DNA of 64,000 bases from Streptomyces sp. ISL-66 (GCF_018614135.1 NZ_JAGGOW010000029.1:1-64000); one strand, 5' to 3'; shown: positions 1 to 8,128, counted from the stretch's first letter. The notes: generated by a model from the letters alone, not told the origin. Numbers and translations are program-made.

Positions 1-1
1 C

Positions 2-979
2 GGCCGCGCCCTGCTGGCGGGCGGGGACCCGGCGCCGCTGCTCGCGCCGCTGCTGCCCGAGCCGGTGGACCACGTACTGCTCCAGGCCGACCTGACGGCG
101 GTGGCCCCGGGGCCGCTGCGCCGGGCGCTCGCCGACGTCCTGGCCGTGCTCGCGGACGTGGAGTCCAAGGGCGGGGCCACCGTGTACCGCTTCACGCCCG
201 GCTCGGTGCGCCGCGCCCTGGACGCCGGCCACACGGCCGTCGACCTGCAGGCGTTCCTGACCGAGCACAGCCGCACCCCGGTGCCGCAGCCGTTGTCGTA
301 CCTCATCGACGACGTGGCGCGCCGCCACGGCCACCTCCGGGTCGGCGCGGCCTCCTCCTACGTGCGCTGCGACGACGACGGCATGCTCAACGAGATCCTG
401 GCCGACAAGCGCTCGGCGGGCCTGGGACTGCGCCGCCTCGCGCCCACCGTGCTGGCGGCGCAGGCCGAACCGGGCGCGCTGCTGGACGGGTTGCGGGGCA
501 TGGGGTACGCACCGGCCGCGGAATCCCGTACGGGTGACGTCCTGGTCTCCCGCGCCGACGCCCACCGCACGCCGGCCCGCTCGGCGCCCGTACCCGTCCC
601 GGACGGGCCGCCGGTGCCGGACGCGACCCTGCTGGGCGCGGCGCTACGGGCCATCCGAGCGGGCGACGCGGCGGCGACGGCGGTGCGCAAGGAGCCTGCG
701 GCCTCCGGGACTTCGGGGTCCGCCGGCGGCGCGGCGGGCGCACTCCCGCGCACCAGCGCGGCGGAGACCCTGGCGACGGTGCAGGCGGCCGCGCTGACCG
801 GCTCGGCGGTGTGGATCGGCTACGTCAACGCGGACGGGGCGGCCAGCCAGCGGGTCATCGCCCCGGTCCGGGTGGAGGGCGGCTTCGTCACCGGCTACGA
901 CCACACCGCGGACGAGGTCCGGACGTACGCCCTGCACCGGATCACGGGCGTCGCGGAACTGGCGGAGGATCAGGTCTAG
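2..979 (+). CDS. Helicase-associated domain protein, 3' part
   Basis: The reading frame is open from the first bases of the window, so this is the C-terminal part (about 325 residues) of a gene beginning upstream. The stretch VLLQADLTAVAPGPL followed by an alpha/beta region is typical of the helicase C-terminal-associated domain seen in large actinobacterial proteins related to the XPB/Ssl2 N-terminal region. The extreme C-terminus has a WYL-like fold signature (VWIGYVNADGAASQRVIAPVRVEGG). An Ala/Gly-rich linker lies near residues 215-240 of the visible part. The family often lies near xpb, as it does here (xpb starts at 6362). The role in DNA repair or transcription is inferred, not shown. 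Confidence 0.8.
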   Translation, partial: GRALLAGGDPAPLLAPLLPEPVDHVLLQADLTAVAPGPLRRALADVLAVLADVESKGGATVYRFTPGSVRRALDAGHTAVDLQAFLTEHSRTPVPQPLSYLIDDVARRHGHLRVGAASSYVRCDDDGMLNEILADKRSAGLGLRRLAPTVLAAQAEPGALLDGLRGMGYAPAAESRTGDVLVSRADAHRTPARSAPVPVPDGPPVPDATLLGAALRAIRAGDAAATAVRKEPAASGTSGSAGGAAGALPRTSAAETLATVQAAALTGSAVWIGYVNADGAASQRVIAPVRVEGGFVTGYDHTADEVRTYALHRITGVAELAEDQV

Positions 980-1204
980 CGGGAGTCCGGGGCTCCCCGG
1001 CATCGACGCCCCTGGGGCCAAACAGGTCGAGTGGTTCCGTTTCCGCAGGTCAGATGGCGCGTAACTGCCGCTGTTGCACAGCGGTGACGTTCCGACGACG
1101 GGTCGGAGACGCGCTCCGTGTGAAGATCAGTTCATCGCAGCAGCGACCGGGGGGAAAGCAACCGGACCGCCAGCGAGAACCGCACCACACGCCAGGCGTT
1201 CGAC

Positions 1205-1237
1205 CTCCCCCAGCTACCGCCGGGAGGTGCCCCCTGG
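1205..1237 (+). repeat. 33-bp dispersed repeat, copy 1
   Basis: This 33-bp sequence, which begins ctcccccagctaccg, recurs at 31573-31605 in reverse orientation with two mismatches. It can fold on itself (ctcccc / gggagg). The gap from 980 to 1331 otherwise shows no gene; it is the leader of the secreted-protein gene that follows. Confidence 0.7.
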
Positions 1238-1331
1238 CCACACCTCGCTCGGCCGCTCATCCTCCGCTCCGCCTCTCGGCCTCTCGGCCGCCACTGCCAT
1301 CTGATCTTGAAGATTCCTGGGGGAGTCCACC

Positions 1332-2609
1332 ATGTCCGCTCGCACCGCCGCCCTCCGCAACACCTCCGCCGCCGTCGTCGCCGCCGCCATCGCCGGTACC
1401 GTCCTGATGCCGCTGTCGGCCCACGCGGCCGGAAGCGAAGACGGTTCCACGGGTCTGAAGACCACGATGACCGCCCCGGTACCGAGCGGCCCGCTGACCC
1501 GCGGCGGTGCGGCGCAGACCTTCGAACTGACGGTGGCCAACCCGACGGACAAGGTCTCCGCCTACCACCCGTGGGCGATCCTCGACCACACCGGCAACAG
1601 CCCCGTCCAGGACGGCGACGTGTCCTTCAAGGTCGAAGCGGTGAACGCCCCCGCGACCACCGCCCGCATCGGACACCAGGACGGCGGCTGGCAGGGCATG
1701 TTCTACCCGACCGGCCCGAAGGAGTTCGAGCCCTTCGAGATCCCCGCGGGCGGGAAGCTGACCTGGAAGATCACCATCGGCCTCGGCGCGAGCTACCCGA
1801 CCGTCAACGGCGACTTCACGCTGGCCGTACCGAACTACAGCCACCCGAGCGGCGACGTCCCCTCCCTGACCTTCAAGACCAGCCCGGCGACGAAGCCCGG
1901 CACCCTCAAGGCCGCGTTCGAGCAGCTCGGCCCCTGCGAGGTCAACGGCGGTGACGACTGCCGGATGATGGCCCTGCGCTACTCGGTCACCGGCGACGGC
2001 GAGTTCAACTCCGCCCTCGGCACCTGGTTCTCGGTCGACCTGCCCGACGAGGACCGGAACAAGGCCGACCTCCAGGCGCGCGTCAGGGTCGACGGCCAGT
2101 GGAAGGACGTGAAGGTCGCGCACGGCGAGGTCAACATGCCGGTCATCCCCAAGGGCTTCGGCGCCGCCTCCGGCGACCGCGTCACGTACGTGCAGCTCAA
2201 GCTCGGCCCGAAGTCCCAGATCAAGAAGCTCACCAAGGCCAAGGCGACCGCCCAGGTCCACCTGACCGAGGGTCTCGTCTTCAGCTTCGTGGAGAACTCG
2301 CAGCAGTTCTCGCTCGGCCCCGCCGCCCCCGCGCCCACCACCCCGGCCCCGACCAGCCCGGCCCCGACCAAGCCGGTTCCGGCCACCCCCGCGCCCACCA
2401 CCCCGGCCCCGACCGGCTCCACGACCACCACCCCGGTGGCCTCCACGACCCCGATCGCGGCGAACGCCCCCGTCGCGACCGGCTCCCTCGCGCACACCGG
2501 ATCCGACTCCAACACCGGCCTTTACACCGCCCTCGCCGCCGCACTCATCGCCCTGGGCGGAGCGGCCGCCTGGCTCGGCGCCCGCCGCCGCAAGGCCGTC
2601 CGCGGCTAG
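1332..2609 (+). CDS. Secreted protein with LAXTG sortase anchor
   Basis: A 425-residue surface protein. It starts with a Sec signal peptide (about residues 1-33, ending SAHA), then two beta-rich regions of roughly 130 residues each. A Pro-Thr-rich wall-spanning linker follows (about 335-365, repeats of APTTPAP). The end is a sorting signal: LAHTG near 386-390, a hydrophobic stretch, and the basic tail ARRRKAVRG. LAXTG is the motif used by class E sortases of Streptomyces. A run GGGGAG lies about 8-13 bases before the ATG. The gene ends at a strong terminator. The function of the beta domains is not recognised. Confidence 0.85.
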   Translation: MSARTAALRNTSAAVVAAAIAGTVLMPLSAHAAGSEDGSTGLKTTMTAPVPSGPLTRGGAAQTFELTVANPTDKVSAYHPWAILDHTGNSPVQDGDVSFKVEAVNAPATTARIGHQDGGWQGMFYPTGPKEFEPFEIPAGGKLTWKITIGLGASYPTVNGDFTLAVPNYSHPSGDVPSLTFKTSPATKPGTLKAAFEQLGPCEVNGGDDCRMMALRYSVTGDGEFNSALGTWFSVDLPDEDRNKADLQARVRVDGQWKDVKVAHGEVNMPVIPKGFGAASGDRVTYVQLKLGPKSQIKKLTKAKATAQVHLTEGLVFSFVENSQQFSLGPAAPAPTTPAPTSPAPTKPVPATPAPTTPAPTGSTTTTPVASTTPIAANAPVATGSLAHTGSDSNTGLYTALAAALIALGGAAAWLGARRRKAVRG

Positions 2610-2623
2610 TCCCACCCTCCGAC

Positions 2624-2670
2624 GACGGCGCGGGGGTCCGGCACACCATGTGCCGGACCCCCGCGCCGTC
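2624..2670 (+). terminator. Strong hairpin terminator
   Basis: A perfect 20-bp inverted repeat (2624-2643 with 2651-2670) with a 7-base loop, 15 bp after the stop of the LAXTG protein. It has no T tract, as usual for Streptomyces hairpin terminators. Confidence 0.9.
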
Positions 2671-2746
2671 CCGCTTCCCGCGCGTCGTGCTCCGGCACGA
2701 GTACCTACCGATCAGCCGCCGCTGCGGGGCCTGGCATGATCCCGTC

Positions 2747-3514
2747 GTGACCAGCACATTCGAATCAGCGGACGGATCCACCGAGATATCCACGGCCGGA
2801 TCCACGGCCGGATCCACGGCCGGATCCACGGCCGGATCTACGGCCGGATCTACGGCCGGGTCCCCGCCCGTGCCCGCTCTCGCCCCCGCTCCCCGGTACG
2901 TCCTGTTCGACGTCGACGGCACGCTCATCGACGCCGTCGCCAATCAGCGCCGGGTCTGGGCTACCTGGGCGGTCCGGTACGGCCTGGATCCGGACGAGGT
3001 CCACGCGGTGGCGCTGCGGACCCGGCCGCTGGAGACCTTCGCGGCCGTCGCCCCGGACCAGGACCCGCAGGCGTGCCTGGCCGCGCTCCACGCGCTGGAG
3101 GACGAGGACGTGCGCAGCGGCGTCTACGAGGCCTTCGACGGCGCGGCCGAGCTGCTGGGCGCTCTGCCCCCGGCCCGCTGGGGACTGGTCACCTCGAACT
3201 ACGAACACCGCGTGCGCGGCCGCTTCGCCCGCACCGGCCTGCCAGTTGCCCCGGTCCTCGTCGACGCCGCCTGCGTCGCGGAGGGCAAGCCGTCCCCGGT
3301 CCCGTACCTGCTGGGCGCCCGGCGCCTGGGCGCTGATCCGCGGGACTGCCTGGTCGTCGAGGACGCCCCCTCGGGCATCCGCTCGGGGCTGAGCGCGGGC
3401 ATGACGGTCTGGTCCGTCAACACCCCCACCCCGCCCCCCGGCAGCCACCGTCACTTCCCCACCCTGCGCGAGGCCGCCCCCGCCATCCTCGCCTTCGCCG
3501 CCGGCCGGGCCTGA
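2747..3514 (+). CDS. HAD-family phosphatase
   Basis: A 255-residue haloacid-dehalogenase hydrolase. Motif I is FDVDGTLID near residues 49-57, motif II is LVTSNY, and the Lys motif is EGKPSPVPYLLGA followed by the acidic motif VVEDAPSGI. This matches the phosphoglycolate/sugar-phosphate phosphatase branch with an alpha-helical cap; the substrate is unknown. The GTG start at 2747 follows the terminator closely and has no clear ribosome site. Residues about 10-40 are a GSTA repeat encoded by a 12-bp minisatellite. A shorter product starting after the repeat is possible, since the fold begins only at RYVLFDVDG. Confidence 0.85.
   Translation: MTSTFESADGSTEISTAGSTAGSTAGSTAGSTAGSTAGSPPVPALAPAPRYVLFDVDGTLIDAVANQRRVWATWAVRYGLDPDEVHAVALRTRPLETFAAVAPDQDPQACLAALHALEDEDVRSGVYEAFDGAAELLGALPPARWGLVTSNYEHRVRGRFARTGLPVAPVLVDAACVAEGKPSPVPYLLGARRLGADPRDCLVVEDAPSGIRSGLSAGMTVWSVNTPTPPPGSHRHFPTLREAAPAILAFAAGRA
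2788..2859 (+). repeat. 12-bp minisatellite inside the HAD gene
   Basis: Six head-to-tail copies of atccacggccgg. The last two copies read atctacggccgg. The unit length keeps frame and encodes repeated Gly-Ser-Thr-Ala ahead of the catalytic domain, so copy-number change would only lengthen a flexible N-terminal arm. Confidence 0.95.
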
Positions 3515-3568
3515 GGCCACCGGCCCCCGAAGCCGTCCGAGCGGCATGTTCCCGATCAAGTGGCGATG

Positions 3569-3634
3569 CGGCACACTGGAGGTTTGACCTGAGTGACACG
3601 GGGCGCCGCGCGTGAATGGTCCACTGATTGTCCA
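3569..3634 (+). repeat. Left direct repeat (copy of xpb 5' end)
   Basis: Matches 6319-6384 at a fixed offset of 2750 bases, with a single difference at 3597 (c versus a). It contains gcacactggaggtttgacct and the GTG start at 3612. After the repeat ends the frame runs into a stop within a few codons, so this copy makes no XPB. Confidence 0.95.
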
Positions 3635-3685
3635 TTCGATCAAGCCCGATACACATACTTAGCCCGCCGGGGAGCTGAGCGGGAA

Positions 3686-3724
3686 GCCCCGCCCGGCTGT
3701 CCGCTAACCGGCGCCGGACGGGGC
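3686..3724 (-). terminator. Hairpin after the two small reverse genes
   Basis: Imperfect 12-bp inverted repeat (3686-3697 with 3713-3724, one mismatch, 15-base loop), just beyond the stop codon at 3736 of the reverse-strand pair. Confidence 0.5.
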
Positions 3725-3735
3725 CGTTCAAGGGG

Positions 3736-3960
3736 CTACTCGACGCGCGTCACAAGGGCCACGTCCTCGTACCTCCTCGCGAACGTGGGGTGACCCGTAC
3801 GGCCCGTGTGAGACAGGCACGCCACGTCCACGGCGGCCACGTCCGGGATCACCGCTGACGCCCATCGGCAATCAGGGTCGAGACACTGCGCCGACACGCT
3901 GATCTCCCCGGTGGGATGAGAGGTGATGCGGTGTTGTACGTACCGCATGACGGTGGTCAC
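3736..3960 (-). CDS. Small Streptomyces protein, DUF7848-like
   Basis: A 74-residue protein. It starts MTTVMRYVQHRI and has a Cys pair (SAQCLDPDCRW) and a later Cys-His pair (ACLSHTGRTGH). The pattern resembles the small Cys-containing proteins (DUF7848 type) that accompany XRE regulators in Streptomyces. Its GTG start overlaps the stop of the upstream reverse gene by four bases (GTGA), so the two are translationally coupled. The spaced Cys/His residues could bind zinc; that is inference. It sits in the cassette that interrupts the region upstream of xpb. Confidence 0.65.
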   Translation of the reverse strand: MTTVMRYVQHRITSHPTGEISVSAQCLDPDCRWASAVIPDVAAVDVACLSHTGRTGHPTFARRYEDVALVTRVE

Positions 3961-4163
3961 CGCTTCCGTCCCGGGTGCGGGTGCTGCCGGATCTCCACAT
4001 TGCAGTCAGTGACCCCGGATGCGTTGCGCTCGCTCCGATACGCGGCCCGCTGGTTCACCAGGGCGGCGCACACATCGCACCCGGGGTGGGGCTCCGCGTC
4101 AGGCCGCTCAAAGGGGTCCCGCTGGGGCACCTGAACCCAAAGCCGCTGTGCCGTCGCCACCAT
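3957..4163 (-). CDS. Small conserved hypothetical protein
   Basis: A 68-residue protein. The ATG at 4163 was chosen because a GAGGGG ribosome site precedes it by about 6 bases; longer in-frame starts exist up to 4223. The core, CDVCAALVNQRAAYRSERNASGVTDCNVEIRQH, holds a CxxC and a later Cys. It looks like a short family found beside XRE regulators in Streptomyces. It overlaps the next reverse gene by four bases and is divergent from the XRE gene at 4309. No function is known to me. Confidence 0.6.
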   Translation of the reverse strand: MVATAQRLWVQVPQRDPFERPDAEPHPGCDVCAALVNQRAAYRSERNASGVTDCNVEIRQHPHPGRKR

Positions 4164-4238
4164 GCCGCACCCCTCTGCGTTGCCCATCGAGCGTGCTCTA
4201 ACCATCGGCCCCTCCAATTGCACGGCCTAGTGAGATCC

Positions 4239-4286
4239 CTAGTGGCAACCCCAGCCGGCGGAAGGAAAGAGGGCTGTCTAGTGGCA
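4239..4286. promoter_or_regulatory. Repeated CTAGTGGCA motif in divergent promoter region
   Basis: The 9-mer CTAGTGGCA occurs at 4239-4247 and 4278-4286, and a partial copy (CTAGTGAGA) starts at 4227. All lie between the divergent small genes and the XRE gene. The second copy is 22 bases before the ATG at 4309. Repeated direct motifs here are a reasonable candidate for the XRE binding site. Confidence 0.4.
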
Positions 4287-4308
4287 CTCCGGGTGGCAGG
4301 CTGAGCCC

Positions 4309-5445
4309 ATGGAACTCGGGGCACTGATCAGTGATCTCCGCAAGGCTCGCGGGTGGAGCCAGGGGCGGTTAGCGTCAGCGATCAACACGGCGTACGGCAC
4401 CACGCTCACGCGGGAGTACGTGAGCAACTGGGAGCGTTCCAAGGTGACGCCCGGCGCGTTCTACCTTGCCGCGCTGTCCGCCACGCTCGACGTGCCCCTA
4501 GCTGTCCTGGAAGGCCAAGTGGACCGACGCGAGTTCCTCACCGACGTGGCAGGGGTCGCCATAGCCCCTGTCGTGGCCTCAGACCTGCTGTCCGCAGGAT
4601 TCGCTGCCCGACTCTCCGGCGGGCCCTCAGTGGACGCCTGGGAGGCCAAGCTGACCACCTACGGCACGGAATACATGAGCCTTGGGGCTGCCGACATTCA
4701 GCGTCGCATCAGTGGTGAACTCGTCGTCGTCCAGCAGCAGCTAGACACCCCCCGGCTGTGGTCGGTCGCCTCCCGTCTGATGACCCTGTACGCCAAGACG
4801 TTTCCGGGTTCGGATGGCTCCAAAGCTGTCCACTGGTACCGGATGGCAGCGAGAGCCGCAGACGAGTCCGGAGACGATGACGCACGAGTGTGGGTGCGTG
4901 GACGTGCTGCTATCGCCCTGGGCTACGAGGGGGCATCGTTGGGAGTCGCCGATGTGCTCGCGGACCAGGCCTTGGCCATATCGGAACGGCCCTCTCTGGG
5001 CCTCCTGAACGCCGTAATGGGCAAGGCTCACGCCGCAGCGCTTCGAGGTGACCGAGCCACGGCACTCAAGCTCGCCGAGGACGGCCGGCGAATCTTCGAC
5101 AAGGCCGGTTCCTACGAGCAGACCAGCGACTACGCCGTGCCCTGGTGGCGCATGAATGTCTTCCTGTCGCTCCTCCTGGCCCGCCTGGGTGACGAACAAG
5201 GGGCAGTTCAGGCACAGGAAGCGGCGCGGCGTGAACTACCCGCAGAGCTGCCTCGGTTCGCGACTCATCTCGAGATGCACCGTGGCCTCATGCTTGCCCG
5301 CTCCGGCGACGTATCCGGTGGGACCGCTTACGCGCGGGGCGCGCTGGATGCCCTGCCACCGGAAAAGCACTCGCTCACTCTGCGGCTCCTCATGGAGGAG
5401 ATCGAAGAGCGCGCAATCCCTGCCTCACGATCGGAGCACTCTTGA
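4309..5445 (+). CDS. XRE-family regulator with TPR-like C-terminus
   Basis: A 378-residue protein. Residues 1-62 form a Cro/CI helix-turn-helix (LISDLRKARGWSQGRLASAI, then YVSNWERSKVTPGAF). Residues about 130-370 are alpha-helical repeats of TPR character (RAADESGDDDARVWVRGRAAIALGYEG). Streptomyces has many regulators of this build, often beside small genes of unknown role. The stop overlaps the TTG start of the nuclease gene, so the two are probably one operon. It likely controls its own divergent promoter; the signal sensed is unknown. Base composition is less GC-rich than in the flanking genes, consistent with acquisition. Confidence 0.85.
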   Translation: MELGALISDLRKARGWSQGRLASAINTAYGTTLTREYVSNWERSKVTPGAFYLAALSATLDVPLAVLEGQVDRREFLTDVAGVAIAPVVASDLLSAGFAARLSGGPSVDAWEAKLTTYGTEYMSLGAADIQRRISGELVVVQQQLDTPRLWSVASRLMTLYAKTFPGSDGSKAVHWYRMAARAADESGDDDARVWVRGRAAIALGYEGASLGVADVLADQALAISERPSLGLLNAVMGKAHAAALRGDRATALKLAEDGRRIFDKAGSYEQTSDYAVPWWRMNVFLSLLLARLGDEQGAVQAQEAARRELPAELPRFATHLEMHRGLMLARSGDVSGGTAYARGALDALPPEKHSLTLRLLMEEIEERAIPASRSEHS

Positions 5446-6272
5446 AGAATACGGGCGAATCCTTCGAAAGTTATGTCCAGTTCGTCTATCAGACCCTGCT
5501 GGGAGCCCAGGGGCGAAACATCTCGGTGTCTAGGCGAGCGACGGTCTTCGACAACCACGGAAACTCCTACAACATCGACATCTTCTACGAGTTCGATGTG
5601 GCAGGTCTCCACCACAGGGTGGCCATCGAGTGCAAGGACACCCGTCGTCCCGTGGAACGCGACGACGCCATCGCTTTCGCCGGGAAGATCAGGGATCTGC
5701 CCAGCACCATCGGGATCTTCATTTCGAAGAGCGGCTTCCAGCCCGCCGCGCGCAAGTACCTTCAGGACCACGGAATCGTCCACTACGCCGGAGGGGATCT
5801 TCCCCACCTCGGCAATGTGATCGCCGCCATGATCTCCCCGATCGCCTGCCCGGCGGAGTCCGCGGTGGGACAGCCCTTCTGGACCCTGATGAGGCAGGAG
5901 AACGGGGAAGCCACCGGAGAGTGGTGCCTGATTCCGGATCCGAACGACCCCCGGAACGCCTCAGGGACCGAGCGCGACAACGACACGGGCGCCTTCCCCT
6001 TGTTCTATTCACGTCCGCACGCCGAAAGTTTTCGTACCCTCCGCTATCAGGACTCGGCCGACGTCTGTGTACGCGGGGTGGAACAGTCCATGCTCCGCTT
6101 CCTCACGCTGATGGCTCACGACGAGAGGCGGAACTTCGCGATCTGCCTGCCCTTCGCCGACGAGCACGGCGCACCGAGAATCGCGTGCCACGGCTGGACC
6201 GCCAAGGACCTCGCCCACGAATACTGGGCGGACGAGGTCCCGGCATCGTTTGACAACCCTCCTCGCGGCTGA
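5442..6272 (+). CDS. Mrr-like restriction endonuclease (PD-(D/E)XK)
   Basis: A 276-residue protein. The catalytic pattern of a type IV Mrr-like nuclease is visible: D46 in NIDIFYEF, then E63-x-K65 in VAIECKD, then GIFISKSGFQPAARKYLQDHGI, which resembles the helix-strand element after the active site in Mrr catalytic domains. The last 150 residues match nothing I recognise and may read the target or partner. The TTG start at 5442 overlaps the XRE stop (TTGA), which indicates translational coupling. Cleavage of modified or foreign DNA is inferred from the family. A role in moving the cassette is a less likely alternative. Confidence 0.75.
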   Translation: MKNTGESFESYVQFVYQTLLGAQGRNISVSRRATVFDNHGNSYNIDIFYEFDVAGLHHRVAIECKDTRRPVERDDAIAFAGKIRDLPSTIGIFISKSGFQPAARKYLQDHGIVHYAGGDLPHLGNVIAAMISPIACPAESAVGQPFWTLMRQENGEATGEWCLIPDPNDPRNASGTERDNDTGAFPLFYSRPHAESFRTLRYQDSADVCVRGVEQSMLRFLTLMAHDERRNFAICLPFADEHGAPRIACHGWTAKDLAHEYWADEVPASFDNPPRG

Positions 6273-6318
6273 ACGACGGACACACGCCGTCCCGCGGCTC
6301 GTTTGTTCCGCCGGCGTA

Positions 6319-6384
6319 CGGCACACTGGAGGTTTGACCTGAGTGAAACGGGGCGCCGCGCGTGAATGGTCCACTGATTGTCCA
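6319..6384 (+). repeat. Right direct repeat at the xpb start
   Basis: Second copy of the 66-bp repeat. It supplies the leader, the GTG at 6362 and the first seven codons of the intact xpb gene. Confidence 0.95.
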
Positions 6385-8005
6385 AAGCGACAAAACGCTC
6401 CTCCTGGAGATCGACCACGAGCTGTCGGGCGCCGCGCGCCGTGCCATCGCGCCGTTCGCGGAGCTGGAGCGCGCTCCCGAGCACATCCACACGTACCGGA
6501 TCACCCCGCTCGGCCTCTGGAACGCGCGGGCCGCCGGCCACGACGCGGAGCAGGTCGTGGACGCGCTCGTGGAGTTCTCCCGCTACCCCGTCCCGCACGC
6601 GCTGCTCGTCGACATCGCCGAGACCATGGCCCGCTACGGCCGCCTGACGCTCTCCAAGCACCCCGTCCACGGGCTGGTCCTGACCAGCACCGACCGGCCG
6701 GTGCTGGAGGAGATCCTGCGGTCCAAGCGGATCGCCCCGCTCGTCGGCGCCCGGCTCGACGCCGACACCGTCGCCGTGCACCCCTCCGAGCGCGGGCAGA
6801 TCAAGCAGACCCTGCTCAAGCTGGGCTGGCCGGCTGAGGACCTCGCCGGGTACGTGGACGGCGAAGCGCACCCGATCGACCTGAACGAGGACGGCTGGGC
6901 GCTGCGCCCCTACCAGCAGCAGGCCGTCGAAGGCTTCTGGCACGGCGGCTCCGGGGTGGTCGTGCTGCCCTGCGGCGCCGGCAAGACCCTGGTCGGCGCC
7001 GGTGCGATGGCGAAGGCCAAGGCGACCACGCTGATCCTGGTCACGAACACCGTCTCCGCCCGCCAGTGGAAGCACGAGCTGATCAAGCGGACCTCGCTGA
7101 CGGAGGAGGAGATCGGCGAGTACTCCGGCACCCGCAAGGAGATCCGGCCGGTCACGATCGCCACGTACCAGGTCCTGACGACGAAGCGGAAGGGCATCTA
7201 CCCGCACCTGGAGCTCTTCGACTCCCGGGACTGGGGCCTGATCCTCTACGACGAGGTGCACCTGCTGCCGGCGCCGGTGTTCAAGTTCACCGCCGACCTC
7301 CAGGCGCGCCGCCGCCTCGGCCTGACCGCGACGCTGGTGCGCGAGGACGGCCGCGAGTCGGACGTGTTCTCGCTGATCGGTCCGAAGCGGTTCGACGCCC
7401 CGTGGAAGGAGATCGAGGCGCAGGGCTACATCGCCCCGGCGGACTGCGTCGAGGTCCGGGTGAACCTCACCGATTCGGAGCGCCTCGCCTACGCGACCGC
7501 CGAGACGGAGGAGAAGTACCGCTTCTGCGCGACCACCGCCACCAAGCGGAAGGTCACCGAGGCGCTGGTGCGCAAGCACGCGGGCGAGCAGACCCTGGTC
7601 ATCGGTCAGTACATCGACCAGCTCGACGAGCTCGGTGAGCACCTGGACGCGCCCGTCATCAAGGGCGAGACCTCCAACACGCAGCGCGAGAAGCTCTTCA
7701 ACGCCTTCCGCGAGGGCGAGATCAGCGTGCTGGTCGTCTCGAAGGTCGCGAACTTCTCCATCGACCTGCCGGAGGCCACGGTCGCCATCCAGGTGTCCGG
7801 CACCTTCGGCTCCCGCCAGGAGGAGGCGCAGCGCCTGGGCCGCGTCCTGCGCCCGAAGGCGGACGGCCACGAGGCGCGCTTCTACTCGGTCGTCGCGCGC
7901 GACACCATCGACCAGGACTTCGCGGCGCACCGCCAGCGCTTCCTGGCCGAGCAGGGCTACGCCTACCGGATCATGGACGCGGACGAGCTGCTGGCCGCGG
8001 ACTGA
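6362..8005 (+). CDS. xpb: DNA repair helicase XPB
   Basis: A 547-residue SF2 helicase of the bacterial XPB/RAD25 type, which unwinds DNA 3' to 5' in nucleotide excision repair. Walker A (PCGAGKT) is near residues 202-208, DEVH near 297-300, SGTFGSRQEEAQRLGRVLRPK is the motif V/VI region, and an N-terminal damage-recognition-like domain covers about 1-170. The start at 6362 gives MNGPLIVQSDKTLLLEID, which agrees with the family's usual N-terminus as I know it. Its promoter and first codons lie inside the right-hand repeat of the upstream cassette, so its expression now depends on that copy. Confidence 0.95.
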   Translation: MNGPLIVQSDKTLLLEIDHELSGAARRAIAPFAELERAPEHIHTYRITPLGLWNARAAGHDAEQVVDALVEFSRYPVPHALLVDIAETMARYGRLTLSKHPVHGLVLTSTDRPVLEEILRSKRIAPLVGARLDADTVAVHPSERGQIKQTLLKLGWPAEDLAGYVDGEAHPIDLNEDGWALRPYQQQAVEGFWHGGSGVVVLPCGAGKTLVGAGAMAKAKATTLILVTNTVSARQWKHELIKRTSLTEEEIGEYSGTRKEIRPVTIATYQVLTTKRKGIYPHLELFDSRDWGLILYDEVHLLPAPVFKFTADLQARRRLGLTATLVREDGRESDVFSLIGPKRFDAPWKEIEAQGYIAPADCVEVRVNLTDSERLAYATAETEEKYRFCATTATKRKVTEALVRKHAGEQTLVIGQYIDQLDELGEHLDAPVIKGETSNTQREKLFNAFREGEISVLVVSKVANFSIDLPEATVAIQVSGTFGSRQEEAQRLGRVLRPKADGHEARFYSVVARDTIDQDFAAHRQRFLAEQGYAYRIMDADELLAAD

Positions 8006-8128
8006 CGGACGAGGCGGGCGGACTCCACTCGGCGGCGGAGAGGCCGTGGACGAGCCCGTCGGCCATGGAGACGCCGGGACGACGCAGAGCACGCCGAGCG
8101 CGAGCGGCGCAGCCGGGGGGGTAGGGCG

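Larger units (their letters stand above)
3569..6384. mobile_element. Putative insertion cassette at the 5' end of xpb
   Basis: A 66-bp sequence holding the leader, start codon and first coding bases of xpb is present at both ends (3569-3634 and 6319-6384, one mismatch). Between the copies lie about 2.7 kb of visibly lower-GC DNA with four genes: two small reverse genes, an XRE regulator and an Mrr-like nuclease. The right copy is continuous with the full xpb gene. The left copy leads only to a 16-codon stub (GTG at 3612, stop after about 48 bases). The layout resembles attL/attR of a site-specific insertion that rebuilds the target gene's 5' end, but no integrase or transposase is visible inside. 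A tandem duplication followed by gene gain is an alternative. Confidence 0.65.

Noticed and set aside
3612-3662. GTG-initiated 16-codon stub in the left repeat
   Set aside because: It repeats the first codons of xpb and stops quickly. It is a by-product of the duplication, not a gene.
3569-6384. Integrase, transposase or excisionase inside the cassette
   Set aside because: All four frames with coding character are accounted for, and none resembles a recombinase. The nuclease is Mrr-like.
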